Of a stretch of DNA of 64,000 nucleotides, positions 37,217 to 50,903 are shown piece after piece (position 1 is the stretch's first letter; each line of letters opens with the position of its first letter). A model generated the notes under the pieces. That model made no database searches. It was not told where the DNA came from and saw nothing but the letters and a program-made list of their open reading frames with translations. The position numbers were made by a program, and so were the translations under genes. Origin of the DNA: Torreya grandis (taxonomy: Eukaryota > Streptophyta > Pinopsida > Cupressales > Taxaceae); contig JARHVA010000397.1 in NCBI GenBank assembly GCA_037957365.1, positions 2,306,001-2,370,000 on the forward strand, written 5' to 3'.

Positions 37217-38258
37217 TGTAGATACTAAAACTAAATATTTATATAATATGTCTTGTACATTTAACAAATATCAATTAGGGCTCTACCCTTCAATTCTATA
37301 CCTCCCTAATAACAAAAAACTCATATTCACCATATCATTGTGTATAAATTATTATCTCTTAGTTTGATCCATGTTATTTTGATGACCTAGGTCTCATATA
37401 ATGCACATAAAGTTAGAACTTAATAGGCATCCTTCATTGTTAGTTTTAGATCCATACATGTTTTCTAGAATTATAAACATTACTAACCATAAAAGGATAT
37501 TATTGTTGATGGTAGTGTCTATATCTTTATCTAGTGTTGAGTAGCCAACAATCATCCAAATTTAAAATGATTTGAAACCTATGATTCAACATATTTTTAT
37601 TATTGAACCCTAATGTGAGATATTTTAAAAAGGTGTGATATATATACAAGTCTAAGCCTTCTCATTCATCATCTATAAAATAAAAATAAAACACAAAAAT
37701 ATAAATCAATCAAGTATGCAATCACTCTATTATACCCTATTCATCATGTATTTCATATTAATCGTATGAGTAGTCATACTACATATTTGAAGCATTCAAA
37801 GAGTATTCTATGAGTGATTTTTTTTGAATTAGAAGCTAGATCACTATATTCATATTCATATAGTATATTTCACTCTTGGTCACAAACTATAACACAAATA
37901 GGGGAGAATTACATAAGATTATAGGTAGCACCCATTTAGAAATAGGTATTTGGGGTAGATCAACATTTTGAGCCCACTAACCCATTTTTCAATAAACTCA
38001 TTACAAGGGTGAAATAAGGTGAAAAGATAGGGTTTAAAAAATTAGTGAAGAGTGACAAACCATATCTCAAATATAAATACACCAACCAAGATTTGACATA
38101 AAACTGATAACAATTAAGTTTGTCACATCAAGATCCAGTCATCATTTTTGTATTAGACACCTACATCATAGTTAGACACTAGCTTTAATGATATTATATA
38201 TATCTGATGGTAGTGTTCGCTACCAAAAAATTATAATTTACAGAATGTGATAACTAAT
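37217..38258 (+). repeat. Old LTR, left part (split by the gag-protease element)
   Basis: Starts TGTAGATACT after a polypurine tract and is paralogous to the LTRs at 38,259-39,630 and 56,422-57,782. It stops at ctaat (38,254-38,258) in mid-LTR. The missing 3' quarter is found 19.5 kb away at 57,783-58,062. Summed length is about 1.32 kb, matching the 1.36-1.37 kb of its relatives. Confidence 0.75.
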
Positions 38259-38664
38259 TGTAGACACTATTCTTAAATTATATAGTACCCAAGTCTTATA
38301 CACATTGAAAATAGTAACCTTGGTTATTCCTCTTGGTTCTATACTTTTCCCATTACCAAAAGGCTCGTATCCATTATCTTTATGCCTATTTATTATCTCT
38401 TGGTTTGACCAAATTTATTATTATGACTTAAACCTTTTATCATGCTCATAATGCTATAAACCTACTTATCTTTTGTCTCTACACGTGTTAGACTTATGCT
38501 TATTTTCCATCTACCCTGATAATAGTCTCATGGTCAGCTACCTATGTTGACACAAGTTACATGTTCCAACATAAGTGTATAGTGCCCTAAATCATCATAT
38601 TTAGAAATTAAATGTATACCTATGTTCATCCTAATTTATTTAATATGATATATTTATAAAAGGG

Positions 38665-38721
<57 letters not shown>

Positions 38722-39630
38722 ATCCCTTTTATATATATCATATCAACCCTACCTAGCATAGACTTACAAAATCATAAGGCAACTTACAAAAATTAGTCAA
38801 TAAAGCATTAAAGTGAGTAAAGCTTGCATATTTTATCTTATTTCCATATCAATCAAAGGGAAAACACATCTATAGGTCTAAAATACTAAAGGAGTATCCC
38901 ATGAGTTCTATTTTCCATGTTACAAGTTATGTCATTATCATACTTATTTTCCACATATTACATGTTCACACACAATCCAGCACATTAGGGGATAACTACA
39001 TCAATCTAAGGTCCTATTCAAGTAGTTTCTATATATACAACACTCATTGATATATGGTTCTTTTGGGTTAGCTTGACACTATGAGCCCACTAACCCATTT
39101 TTTTCGTAGTCACTATAAAGATGAAAAAATAAGATTTTGCTATTTGAGGAGTGATAACCCATGATCTATATATAAGTACACAAGAGTTAAGATGACACAT
39201 AACCCATAATATCTAAGGTGATCACATCTAGATCAAATTGGTATTTTTTATGGGACACCTTCATCCAAGTTAGATACAGTGTCAATGTAACCATCTGAGG
39301 TTGATGCAAGTGTTTGAGGTCACAAAGGTCAAATATATAGAATATTATGATTGATTAAAAATCTTAATCTAGTCTATTTCTAGACTAATCCATATCAGAT
39401 ATAAATGCACATAATAATCTAGATATATAACATTTTTCCATTTATTTTAATAATAATCATTGGTTGTACATACTATTTCTAAAATATTTCATTATTTAAA
39501 TTTAAAATATTCTTTTTCTAAGTTTAAAAATGATTTGGCCTACTATAGAGATAGTTTATCAGAATTATGATTTAGGTTATCTCTACTCATTTAACCTTAT
39601 AACCCCACTTCTATATTTTAGGGTTAAACA
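38259..39630 (+). repeat. 5' LTR of the gag-protease element
   Basis: 1,372 bases, TGTAGACACT...TTAAACA; partner of 56,422-57,782 (1,361 bases). The two diverge right after TTAAACA, which fixes the 3' border. The next bases, attggttaaccc, include a TGG start (39,633) that could be an eroded primer-binding site. A palindrome around an AT run lies at 38,645-38,741. Confidence 0.78.
38645..38741. repeat. Inverted repeat around an (AT)n core
   Basis: Arms 38,645-38,667 and 38,721-38,741 are reverse complements over 21 positions apart from two extra T in the left arm (key core aaaagggatt / aatccctttt). The 53-base core is pure alternating TA. The two related LTRs carry (CA)n at 56,834 and a short TA run at 37,637 at this place and lack the right arm. 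Confidence 0.88.
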
Positions 39631-39721
39631 ATTGGTTAACCCAATATATAATAATGATTTTTTTTTGATTCCTAGTATTTAAAGTTAGTTATGATTTCAT
39701 ATTGCTATAATTTTTCATTTC

Positions 39722-41478
39722 ATGCGTATATTATTTTGCATTAAACTTAGGCATAGCCCTAGATTCAGAAGTGTGCCTATTAAAAATAGCAATCTTCCTC
39801 TCCTACCACCTAATATTACTAAAACTAATTAAGTGCCTAATCATATGGTCCATTGTGATATAAATGTTGAGCATGAAAAACATACTAATGAGGTTATTAT
39901 AGAATAATATTCTTATAATGAAAACCATGAGTCTAATGAAACCGATGAACATGAGAAAATAGATAATGAGAGAGTGAAATAAATCACATTATTTCATGAG
40001 TGTATTCATCAAACCCTTGAATATCTTGATGAAATCCTAAGAACCATATTAGAAACTAAAAAAGGAAAAAAATTTGAACAAGTATTTTCATCTATTGATC
40101 ATGTCATTAGAGCTATGGGTTATCCTCATATACCAATAACCCTCATCTTGATCACATCACCACTTCATAATTCTAATGGGGGCACAAGATTTTTATTCAC
40201 ACCTTTGTTCCATAATACCAATATTACCACATATTACATGGGAAACCTTAGTACTTCAACCCAATTCCAAGTTTTGATGCCTATATCTACCCAGCCTATG
40301 GGTACACCTCCTTTGGTGACTTCTCAAATATCCAACCTTAAATACAAAAAAGTGAAAGTTATTTTTTAGAATATAAATAATTTTAAAACTAAGGTTATAA
40401 ATATTTAAAAACATATATGAAATCACATTATGTTATTGATTCACAAGAGATGTTACAAATCCTCTTGCATCAGAGATATCTTTGCACCCATTTCCAACTA
40501 GTTTTGTTGCACCTAAGTTATCATTTTATGATGGAAAGGGTGATCTTGAAGATCATATTTGACATTTTTATGAATCATACCTTGATTATGCCTCTAATGA
40601 TATACTTTGACCAAATTATTTCCAAAGAGCCTTAAATAATATTCTCTAAGGTGGTTTTATGATTTAGCCATCCAATCAGTAAATGCATTCAAACCTCTTA
40701 CAAACCATTTTTTTGCACACTTATCTATCAATATCATCAAAAAGGTTTCCCATTCTTAAATTAAAAAAATCAAATAAAGAACCAATGAAACTATCAATTA
40801 ATATATCTTAAGTTAAAAGATAATTTTAACTAAAATTACCAATATAATGATGAAAAAAAAGTTGAAAGACATATTCAAATAAATTTTACTTGCCACATTG
40901 CATGAGTCCGTTGTTTTTAAAATTTAATTTTTTTTAATGATTAATGCCATATTATTCATGATCATGAAATGAAATTTATCTCATTGAAAAAACTTAGGTA
41001 TGCATAAAACACACCATCTATATCTACATATAATACCAAGTTTATTATCAAACCAAGTTACAAGGTAAAGCCTCCTGAACCTAAAAACAAAATAACTACC
41101 ATGGTTAATGTGGTGTCATAAAAACCTAATCAACTTATCTTATTCAATACACCAAGGAGGTAATTTACACACTTACCTAAGTCTCCCACTTCATTAATCC
41201 CATAAGTTTTAGATTATCACCTCATATCTCTCCCTCATCATATAAAGGGTAATATGAGTAGACCTCTACCCAAAGGGTATGATTTAAATGCTTATTATGA
41301 TTATCAATAGGACCCTAGGCATTATACAAATAGATGTTTTATCTTGAAGTATAATATTTAGGGCCTTAAAATATTTTGTTTTGATTATCTTCTAAAGGAA
41401 TTAGGTCACAACCTAATGATCACCAAAAACATAAATATTTAACAATCCTTTGTAAGACAATTTTAAGAAGAATCCAGA
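39722..41478 (+). pseudogene. Ty3/gypsy gag
   Basis: Capsid/nucleocapsid precursor, starting at ATG 39,722 about 90 bases after the LTR, the natural position. The N-terminal part ends with an 84-codon open stretch (40,115-40,369). The Retrotrans_gag domain follows, with KLSFYDGKGDLEDHI-stop-HFYESYLDYASNDIL (about 40,514-40,607) and, after a one-base frame change near 40,650, LRWFYDLAIQSVNAF. This matches the plant pattern GKGDLEDHI..F...L......D.....F...L...A..WF..L. Near 41,283-41,345 AYYDYQ-stop-DPRHYTNRCF resembles the family's YCDYHQ-DPGH-T-RC knuckle, with the first Cys lost. The LARD-like element interrupts it at 41,479. Confidence 0.85.
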
Positions 41479-44400
41479 TGATGGTGAAAAATGACACACT
41501 AATGAATCAACCCTTTTGTCTATCATGAAAGTTTAGGTGGAATCATACTAGTCCAATTATAAGGGTTTAGGGAATGAGAATTAATTCTAAAGATGTCTAG
41601 AAGGGTTTTTTTAGTTATGGGGATTAATATGTTTAACAATAAATATAAATCAAGTTTATATAATTCAATCAAATATAGCATTATTATTGATCATGTCAAC
41701 AGCAATATACTTATAAACAATGCTCTGATCAAATATGCTAATCACTACTCTATTTAATCAATCTTAAATATGAGTTATTACTATTATCTAACCTATTTTA
41801 TAGAGAAAATCCTATGGATAAGGAAATACTTTGAAATATATAAGACTCATATTGATAAAAAGATATATCCAATACACATGCTCATACCAAAAATATGAAA
41901 GAAAACTACAACAACTAATAAAATTGGACAAACACCTAAACAAAAAAGAAGTACACTAAAGCCAATATAGAATTTAAAACTAATTAGGAATTAAGACTCT
42001 AGTTACTAATTTAGATGTTAATAAAATTATAAATCTACAACTATAACAATAATAAAAAAATATAAGAAAACTGCCAAGCTTCAAAAAAAAACTGGAAAAT
42101 TAAATAAATAAACTAAACAAATTGACTAACAATCTAAATATGAATTAAAAAAAACTAAATGAAAAGACTACAACTAGGAAAATAAAATAACATAAATATG
42201 AAATAATAAAATAAGATTTTTGAAACAAGAGTTGTCTTAAAATAAAATAGATTAATATTTATTGAGAAATAACTTTCATGTGCAAAATGTATTTGAAAAG
42301 ACAACTATTACAGTTTTAAAATATTAACAAAGTGTCACACATGGTGATGTAAACATTATTATTCAGGCCAAGTACATCAAATTTTACACATTTGATTACT
42401 TTTTTACAATCATCACAAGATATTAGATTTAATAACTTTCAAATAATTGATTTATAAACTAAATAGTAAACCTAGTTATAACTATGTTGATTGAGAAGGT
42501 TACTTAACTATAATAGAATTTATTATTGGTCTATCTGCAAAATTTATATCATCTCAAAGATGTTGCACAAAAGAAGATGATAATGAATGAACTTTGAAGT
42601 AATTTAGAGTCTTCAAAATACCTGTGTCATGTTCCTCCTTTTCATATGTCACTTTGATAATATTTTATAACAATCTCCTCAAGATATGGTTGATAAATAA
42701 GTTATAACTAACTTTACTTATTTGTTAACTTTAATTAATTCAAAAAAATCAATTAGTTAACTTAACTTATGTATTCACATTAAGTTTAGATTTAAATTTA
42801 AGACTATAGATAAAATTTGAAATAATAATAAACTAATAACAATTATAATGGGTTGGGGCCCCTTGACTCACTTGAAACCATTTAAATAAATATTGACTAT
42901 GCATAAAAACATTAATAAATACTAACAATTAAATAAAATTTAAACACTCTTAACATTAAATACCATAAGCATTTAACCATTTAAATTAAGTAAATAATAC
43001 AATTAATTACTCTGTAATGTAGTAAACTAATAATTCAATCATTTAAATTCATTGACAACTTGTCTAAATAACAAAATGTTAAAAACACAACTACCCAAAT
43101 ATTGAAAACATAGTTACCATAATTTCCACAATATTCCTAAAATTGTTACCTCTTGAGAGGTGTAGAAATAAATTTTCTTGAAATAACTTGAATGCAGAGA
43201 TAAATAATTTTATGTTTTTTCAAATAAATATGCTAAACCCTTTCAAATTTTATCAGCACTTGGCATGAAACCCTATATCTTAACACATCTATAAATGATA
43301 TATGAACACGATTTTGATGACTAAGAATCCCCTGCTAATAAATAAGATAAAACTTGTACCATGTTTTTAAGAAAACCACAATAATTTTTCTTATAAATCA
43401 TTTGGCTCACATAATAAAATGAATTTCTTAATTAAACATGCCCATGCAAGGCCCATTTTAAGGAGAAAGACCATATCATTGAATCTGTATCAATCTAAAT
43501 GATTGAAATAATATAAATAAAAGGAATAATAAATCCTAACACCAAATACTAAAAACTAAAGTAACCAACTATTTTTTATATTGAAGGATCTAAAAGATGA
43601 AAGAAACATGATTACAAAAGAATTTTTGATTAATCCAAAAATCCCTCTTTGTGTATTTTAATATAATGTTAAATTTGACATTTAAATGACCATCATTATG
43701 CACTTTTTTTGATTTTTTGTGATGGTCATTTGGCCCTCAATTTTAACATAGGAAATGTTTTTTTGTAGATGCATAAAACTGATTTTACTCTGCATAAAAT
43801 GTCTCATAAATAATTCTTTGTTGTAAAATATACTCATATTACCTTCTAAAAATATCATCTTGGTATTACATGCTTCAAATTACTATTTTAATCCCTAATT
43901 TGAGTATAAAATCTTTTAGTATTTGCATGCATGAAAAAATGTGAGTGAAATATTTAAAAGATAGAGACTTCAAACCATCCATTGAATCTATTCCATAGGT
44001 ATGAAACCAAAATAATTTGTATTAAATTTCCATGTATATCTAATTAAGAAAGAAAATTAATCTTTTGAGAAATAACATGCATGTGGAGTCATACAATGCA
44101 TAAGAACACATTCAAAGCCTTTTATCTTCCTTTCTCTTCCTAAATAGAATAATTTTTAAGAGACAACTACAATATCACAAGAAATATCTCCCAATAATAA
44201 AATAACTAGAATAAAAACAATACCCTTTACTAATTCATGCATATAAATATATATATTATAATAAAATATGTATGCAACCATTAAATTTAAAATACTTATT
44301 CCTTTAAATATTTTCCATACTTTCAAGCCTACTAATAATGTATATGTGAGTCGTACTTGATAGATAGTGTATTTATACAATTATGAAAACTAGAATACTC

Positions 44401-45662
44401 AAATTCTACCATATTATAAATACGTGTAGGCTTATATACAATGTCATGATTCATAACTAAAATACCATTATTTTTCAATAAAATATGCTTATCTTTAACA
44501 TATTTAAAAAATGAAATTTATTTCATTCACACTATTATGAAGCCGATATAAAACCCAAAATAATACCTTTCAATCCAAGCTTCTACAAACACAACTTTTA
44601 AATTCTCTGTATTTCTCTTTTATGGTAAAATTTCCTACCAACAGAGTTCTAATTCCACTCATAAATCTTTGAAATAACTTCAATAAATAAAAAAAACATA
44701 GATTTTATATCGAAGTAACCAACTTAAATGCAGTAAATTATGTGTTCAACTTATATTAGCTCATAAATTTTGTGACAAACTAAAGTGTTTTGATCAAACT
44801 TATTTATTTCATTATCAAATTAGCAAAAAAGTTATCTTCATAACCAAATTGATCACCAAAACATGAATCAAGGCACATACCAAACATTAAATATACCCTC
44901 AACACCAATTACCATAAATCTAAAAGGATCGAACAATGGACCTATGATCATTAATTATCCATATTTCCAATGTCCATGTGGGTCACCAACTACAAAATAA
45001 TAAAATCCATGCAATTAATCAACTTGTGGTCACTATGACCAAAGTGGGTTATCATACAGGAAAAAATGACCTAAGTCACTTAAACATTATAACTTATGAT
45101 TATGTCAAGCACCTTTCATAGAAATTAAATAATATGATTATCCATAACTAGCAATCCATGTTACAATTATTTAAAGACATGTTTGGATAATAATAGAGTT
45201 TTAATAATTATAATTACATATGAAATTACTAAATGTGTATATTTACTTCATTTATACAAATTAACTACTCATGTGACTCATTGTTATAAAAATTCAACAT
45301 TAAATTAACCTTTTACGAGATTTAAATTATTTACAAGTGAAATTGATCATTGACAAAACACAATCAACATTATTCATACAAGATCAGTTCTACAAAACTA
45401 CAAGCACTTTACACAAATATTGATAATATATTTACTTAACATAATACTTATGATTGAAACCACTTAATAACATCAAGAACAATAAATTTGTAACAAGTAT
45501 TAATGACTGCACATGCACAAAAAGAAATAATGTTCAAATGAATGTAAATGTGTTGGCCCCCACTAATGATTTTAAACTTCATGACACTAAGTCATCAATA
45601 TGGAATAATATAAGTACACTCAAATTTTTATAGAAAAGGGCTTATCAAAAATAGGCTTAACA
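41479..45662 (-). repeat. 3' LTR of the LARD-like element (left in the window)
   Basis: Begins tgatggtgaaaa on the plus strand and ends ...ttaaca, aligned with 47,689-53,487. It holds the short AT tract (44,238-44,262) that expanded in the partner, and at 45,150-45,164 (agcaatccatgttac) the empty version of the LINE target site at 51,839. No coding. Confidence 0.78.
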
Positions 45663-46389
45663 TTGGTGACCTTTCTAGTTAGTTTTAGCAAGGAAATCTA
45701 GTGGTAATAATAAATTGCCTATTTGAAAGATAAATAACTTGAGAGTGAGATCCAAGTTTAATAATTTCTCAAACATATACGTACAAACCCTTTTATGAAT
45801 GATAAAATTAGTAATTGATGAATCACTCAGCTAACATGGCATGAATAATGTTATAGATTAGACTATGGAATTTGGGTTGCATATACAATCAAGTACAAAA
45901 GCCTCAAATACAAATTTCAAAAATTAGTAATTATTTCAACTCATTTATAACCATTTTATATTTATTCATAAAGAACAAATATAAGAAAAGTAAAGAAATA
46001 AGGTTTAACCCATAAAAGGAACAATTGAATAAAATATATGTGGTTTATATGAGTACCATCATAATTTATGTTATTACTTTAAACATGAATGAATTCATCA
46101 TATGTCAAACTATAAATCCTAAAGGCAATAAGAAAACATGATAAACACATCAAATAACCTTGAATAACTAGATTTGAATCATGACTATGTGTGTGTTTAG
46201 CCATTTCCTACTCCTATAATGTATAAAAAATATTATTTGTATGAATTCAAAAGAGATGAATTTATTTGACATTAGGATAGAGAAAATATAAAACAAGAAT
46301 GTGATTTTTTGGCTTGATTATATCTTTCATATTGATATTTATTAAACAACTTTAAATATTTTTATATTTTACATATTTAATAGGAATTA

Positions 46390-47090
46390 TTGTTTCAAAC
46401 TTCAGAGGGTCATCAAATTTGAAACATTCATAATCAACATTATTTATCAAGTCTTTTGAGTCTTATTTAGGAAATAAAGAATAATGATAAGTGTCTTTTA
46501 ATATCATATTGTGATCTAGACTATATGGTAAATCAAAACTTTCATACTCAGCTTTTTTCAATTGATTGGTCAATCTAGTATTCACAACATCAAGGTCATC
46601 AACATTATTTTTTGATGTTATAGTACTAAATCAAACATTACAGAGATCAAAACTTTCATATTAATTGTAGTCGATTGAATTGCACATGATAAGATAGTTA
46701 TTAGAATAATTCAAATTAAATTTGAGATTGTTATATATAGAAATAAAATCATAAGGAGAAGAATTACTTCTATTAGGAAAGCAATCATATTCTAATTCTA
46801 AATAAATTTCACTATCTGAGTCAATATTTTCCAATTCATAACTTTTTGAAAAATCATCATTTTATCTATTAATAGAAATAGTCCTGTTTGATAAAAGATC
46901 GTCATTAGAAAATAAAATAGATTTAAGATAAAAAGGATTATTATATGATTAATTAATTAGATCAAATAAATTATATTTCTATAATTTTTAATCTACTAAA
47001 AAATCAAGATTTTGTTCTAAATAATCACATTGTGATGAAGAATCTAAACTATATGCTAAATCTCAAGAATCATTTTTCATATTCAATGTC
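46390..47090 (-). pseudogene. Asp/Asn/Tyr/Ser-rich protein of the LARD-like element, unknown family
   Basis: The minus strand reads, with stops mostly TAA/TAG, as an acidic protein of about 230 codons. Features include SYELENIDSDSEIYLELEYD, NRSNSSPYDFISIYNNLKF and a recurring phrase: YESFDLCNV, YESFDLPYSLDHN and, near the start after a frame change, DLAYSLDSSS. The repeated phrase suggests an internally repetitive protein. I do not recognise it. It occupies the place where gag-pol would be, but has neither zinc knuckle nor enzyme motifs. Confidence 0.5.
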
Positions 47091-47306
47091 ATGACTTCAT
47101 CATATATGAAAAATATAGAAATTTATTTAGGAAATTTATGTTCAAAATATAACATTAATGTAGATAAATTTTTTTTCATTTGAACATATCATTACTAAGC
47201 ATGCAGAGTTTACAAAAATCTTGATTTTGTTTTCGAATGTGAGAAAATCTCAATGTTGAACTATGATAAACAATACCAATTTTTTGAATAAATTGTATAA
47301 TATTTT

Positions 47307-47511
47307 TACAACAAAGTAATAAAATTTACACTTGGTTTGTAAGAAACAACTATTTCATTTACTTTCCAAAGAAAGTGCAATAAATATTCCCCTATGGACT
47401 CTTTTTCTTCCAAAATAAGTGTAAACCTGTCTATCAAACTCTGGTCTACTTAATTTATGATTAATATTTTGATATAGATCCATTTTTTATTGATCTCATC
47501 CATATTTTCCA
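47307..47511 (-). pseudogene. Short gag-like reading next to the primer site
   Basis: Starts MENMDEINKKWIY about 150 bases downstream of the candidate primer-binding site and includes LILEEKESIGEYLLHFLWKV, which resembles the E-S-x-x-E-Y-L-x-x-F segment of retrotransposon gag proteins. 68 codons with one TAA. The gag link is tentative. Confidence 0.35.
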
Positions 47512-47661
47512 TAACTTATAAATATATAGTCACTAAACTATAATCAAAATTCAAGCTACCAACTAATAATACTATGAACTAAAAACTAGTGACCAATTAT
47601 GGTAGTGTGAATCATTCAAGACAAGACTGCATAATTGTATAAGAAATAAACTTTATTTAAA

Positions 47662-47683
47662 ATTTTCTCAACATAGTTGCCAA
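47662..47683 (-). promoter_or_regulatory. Candidate primer-binding site
   Basis: On the minus strand tttggcaactatgttgagaa starts five bases after the LTR end CCATCA. It resembles the TTTGGCGCC... primer site of plant gypsy elements, with differences mostly C-to-T or G-to-A. Confidence 0.5.
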
Positions 47684-50411
47684 ATTTTTTGATGGTGAAA
47701 ATTTTCGATTCAAATAACCAACCCTTTCACCTATTGTGAAGGTTAAGGTGGAATCATACAAGTCCAATTGTAAGGGTCTAATGCATGATAATTAATTCCA
47801 AATATACACAGAAGGGTTTCTTAAAGTTATGGGGATTAATATATTTAATAATAAATCTAAATCAAGTTTATATAATTCAATCAAACATAACATTATTATT
47901 AATCATGTCAATAATAATATACTTATAAATAATACTATGATCAAATATGATAATCACTTCTATATTTAATCAATATTAAATCTATTTTATAAATTTTATT
48001 TGACCTATTTGATAGAGAAAATCCTATATATTAGGCAATCCATTAAAGGAAAGAAAACATAGATTATTGGAAAGATATATCCAATACACATTCTCATACC
48101 ACAAAGATGAAATAAAATTACAACAAATAAGAAAAGTAGACAAACACCTAAATAAAAAAGAAGTAAACTAAAGTTAATATATAAGTTAAAACTAATTAGG
48201 AATTAATACTCTAGTTAGTGAGTTAGATTTTAATAAAATTGTAAATCTACAACTATAACAAGAATAAAACATTAAAGTAAACTATGGAACTTGAAAAAAA
48301 AAAAAAAAAAAGTAAACTAAACAAACTGACTAATAAATTAAATCTAAAGTTAAACAAAACTAATTGGAAAGACTAAATATAAGAAAATAAAAGAATACAA
48401 ATATGAAATAATAAAATGCAAGTTTTGAAACAAGATTCATCTTCATAGAAAATGGAATAAGATTTATTTGTAAATGATTTTTATGTACAAAATATCTTTG
48501 AAAAAACATATGTTACAACCTTAAAAAAACAACAAAGTATCACACATGGTGATGTAATCATTATTATTCAAGCTTAGTACATCAAATTTTGCACATATGA
48601 CTAATTTTTTGCAATAATCATAAGATATTAGATTTAATCATTTTTAGATAATCATTTTATAAATTAAATAGTAAACTTGGATATACCTACATTGATTGAA
48701 CATGTTATTTAACCCTTAGAAAATGTATTATTGGTCTATCTACCAAAGTTATATCGTCTTAGATATGTTACAAAGAATAATATAATAATGAATGAACTTT
48801 GAAGTAATTCAGAGTCTTCAAAATGCTTGTGTCATGTTCCTCCTTTTCATATGTCAATTTGATCTTTTTTTATAACAATTTCCTCAAGATATGGTTGATA
48901 AATAATTTATAAATAACTCTAGTTAGTTGCTAACTTTAATTGACTTTTTTTTTAAAAAACTAATTAGTTAACTTAACTTATGTATTCACTTTAAGTTTAG
49001 ACTTTAAATAAAGTCTATAGATCAAATTCTAAATAATAATAGACCAATAATAATTTTAATGGATTGGGGTCCCTTGAGTTACTTTTAAAAATTTAAATAA
49101 ACATCGATTATACATAACATCATTTGCAAATACTAATAGTTAAATAAAATTTAAATACTCTTAACATTAATACCATAAGCATTTAACCATTTAAATTAAT
49201 TAAATAATCCAATAAATTGTTCTTAAATGTAGTGCACTAATAATTCAATCAATCAAATTCATTGACAACTTGTCCAAATTCCAAAATGATGAAAACACAA
49301 CTACTAAATTACTGAAAACATGTCTGCCACAATTTTCTTAATAACCTTAAAATTTTACCTCTTGAGAGGTGCAAAAATAAATTTTCTTGAAATAACCTGA
49401 ATAAATATGATAAACCCTTGAAATTTTTTCTCAACACTTGGCACAAAACACTATATCTTAATGCATATCTAGAAATGACAATTGAGCATGAATTTGTTAA
49501 CCAAGAAGCTCCTGCTAACAAAGAAGACAGAACTTACACCATGTTTCTAAGAAAACCTTGATAATTTTTTGTAAATCATTTAGCTCACATAATAAAATGA
49601 ATTTCTTGATAAAACATGCCCATTAAATATCTATCTAAATTCAAAACACCATATCTCTAAAACTATATCAATCTAAATGATTGAAAGAATGCAAAGAAAA
49701 AAATATCAAATCTCAACACTGAATATTGAAAACCAAAGTAACTAACTATTTTTTATATTGAAGGATCAGAAAGATTAAATAAGTATGATTATAGAAACAA
49801 TTTTAATTATTACAAAAACCCACTTTATCAGGTTTTATGACAAGGTTAAATTTTATGTTTGAATGACCATCATTAAGAACTTTTTCTAGTTTGTTATGAC
49901 AATCATTTAGTCATCAATTTTAACATAGGGAAAAAATTTGTAGGTGCATAAAAATGATTTTACACTACATAAAACATATAAAAAATTATTACTTATTATA
50001 TAATCCACTCATATTACCTCATGACAATCTCATCTTGGCATGACATGCTTCAAATAACTATTTTAATCCTTAATTTGAGTATAATATCTATTAATATTTG
50101 CATGAATGAACAAAAATGCAAGTGAAATATTTAAAATACAAATAATTAAATCCATCCACTAAATCTATTCCACATGTATGAATCCAAAATCATTTTTACT
50201 AATTTTCTATGTATATTTAATTAAGGAATGAAATTAATTTTCTAATAAATAATGTGCATGCAGAGTCATACAATGCATAAAAACACATTCAAAGCCTCTT
50301 GTCTTCCTTTCTCTTCCCAAATAGATGATTTTTTAGGAGAATACTATGCAATCACAAGAAATATTTCCCAATATATCAAATAATTATAATAAAATCAATA
50401 CCCTTTGCTAA

Positions 50412-50414
<3 letters not shown>

Positions 50415-50473
<59 letters not shown>

Positions 50474-50485
50474 TGTATATATATG

Positions 50486-50520
<35 letters not shown>

Positions 50521-50565
50521 GTATATATGTATATGTATATATATGTATATATATGTATGTATATG

Positions 50566-50596
<31 letters not shown>

Positions 50597-50597
50597 G

Positions 50598-50628
<31 letters not shown>

Positions 50629-50644
50629 GTATATATATATATAT

Positions 50645-50705
<61 letters not shown>

Positions 50706-50716
50706 CATATATACAT

Positions 50717-50750
<34 letters not shown>

Positions 50751-50758
50751 CTATGTAG

Positions 50759-50810
<52 letters not shown>

Positions 50811-50811
50811 G

Positions 50812-50857
<46 letters not shown>

Positions 50858-50859
50858 CG

Positions 50860-50900
<41 letters not shown>
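50415..50900. repeat. 486-bp AT/ATGT compound microsatellite
   Basis: Nearly pure alternating TA with interspersed TG, mostly as tatatgtata and a few tacata/tacgta units. The same place in the partner LTR is only about 25 bases (44,238-44,262). Open frames of up to 185 codons of Tyr/Ile across it are artefacts. Confidence 0.97.

Positions 50901-50903
<3 letters not shown>

Larger units (their letters stand above)
45663..47688 (-). other. Internal region of the LARD-like element
   Basis: 2,026 bases between the LTRs. The minus strand holds a short gag-like reading near the LTR (47,307-47,511), an Asp/Asn/Ser/Tyr-rich reading (46,390-47,090) and non-coding AT-rich DNA down to 45,663. No protease, RT or integrase. 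Confidence 0.65.
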
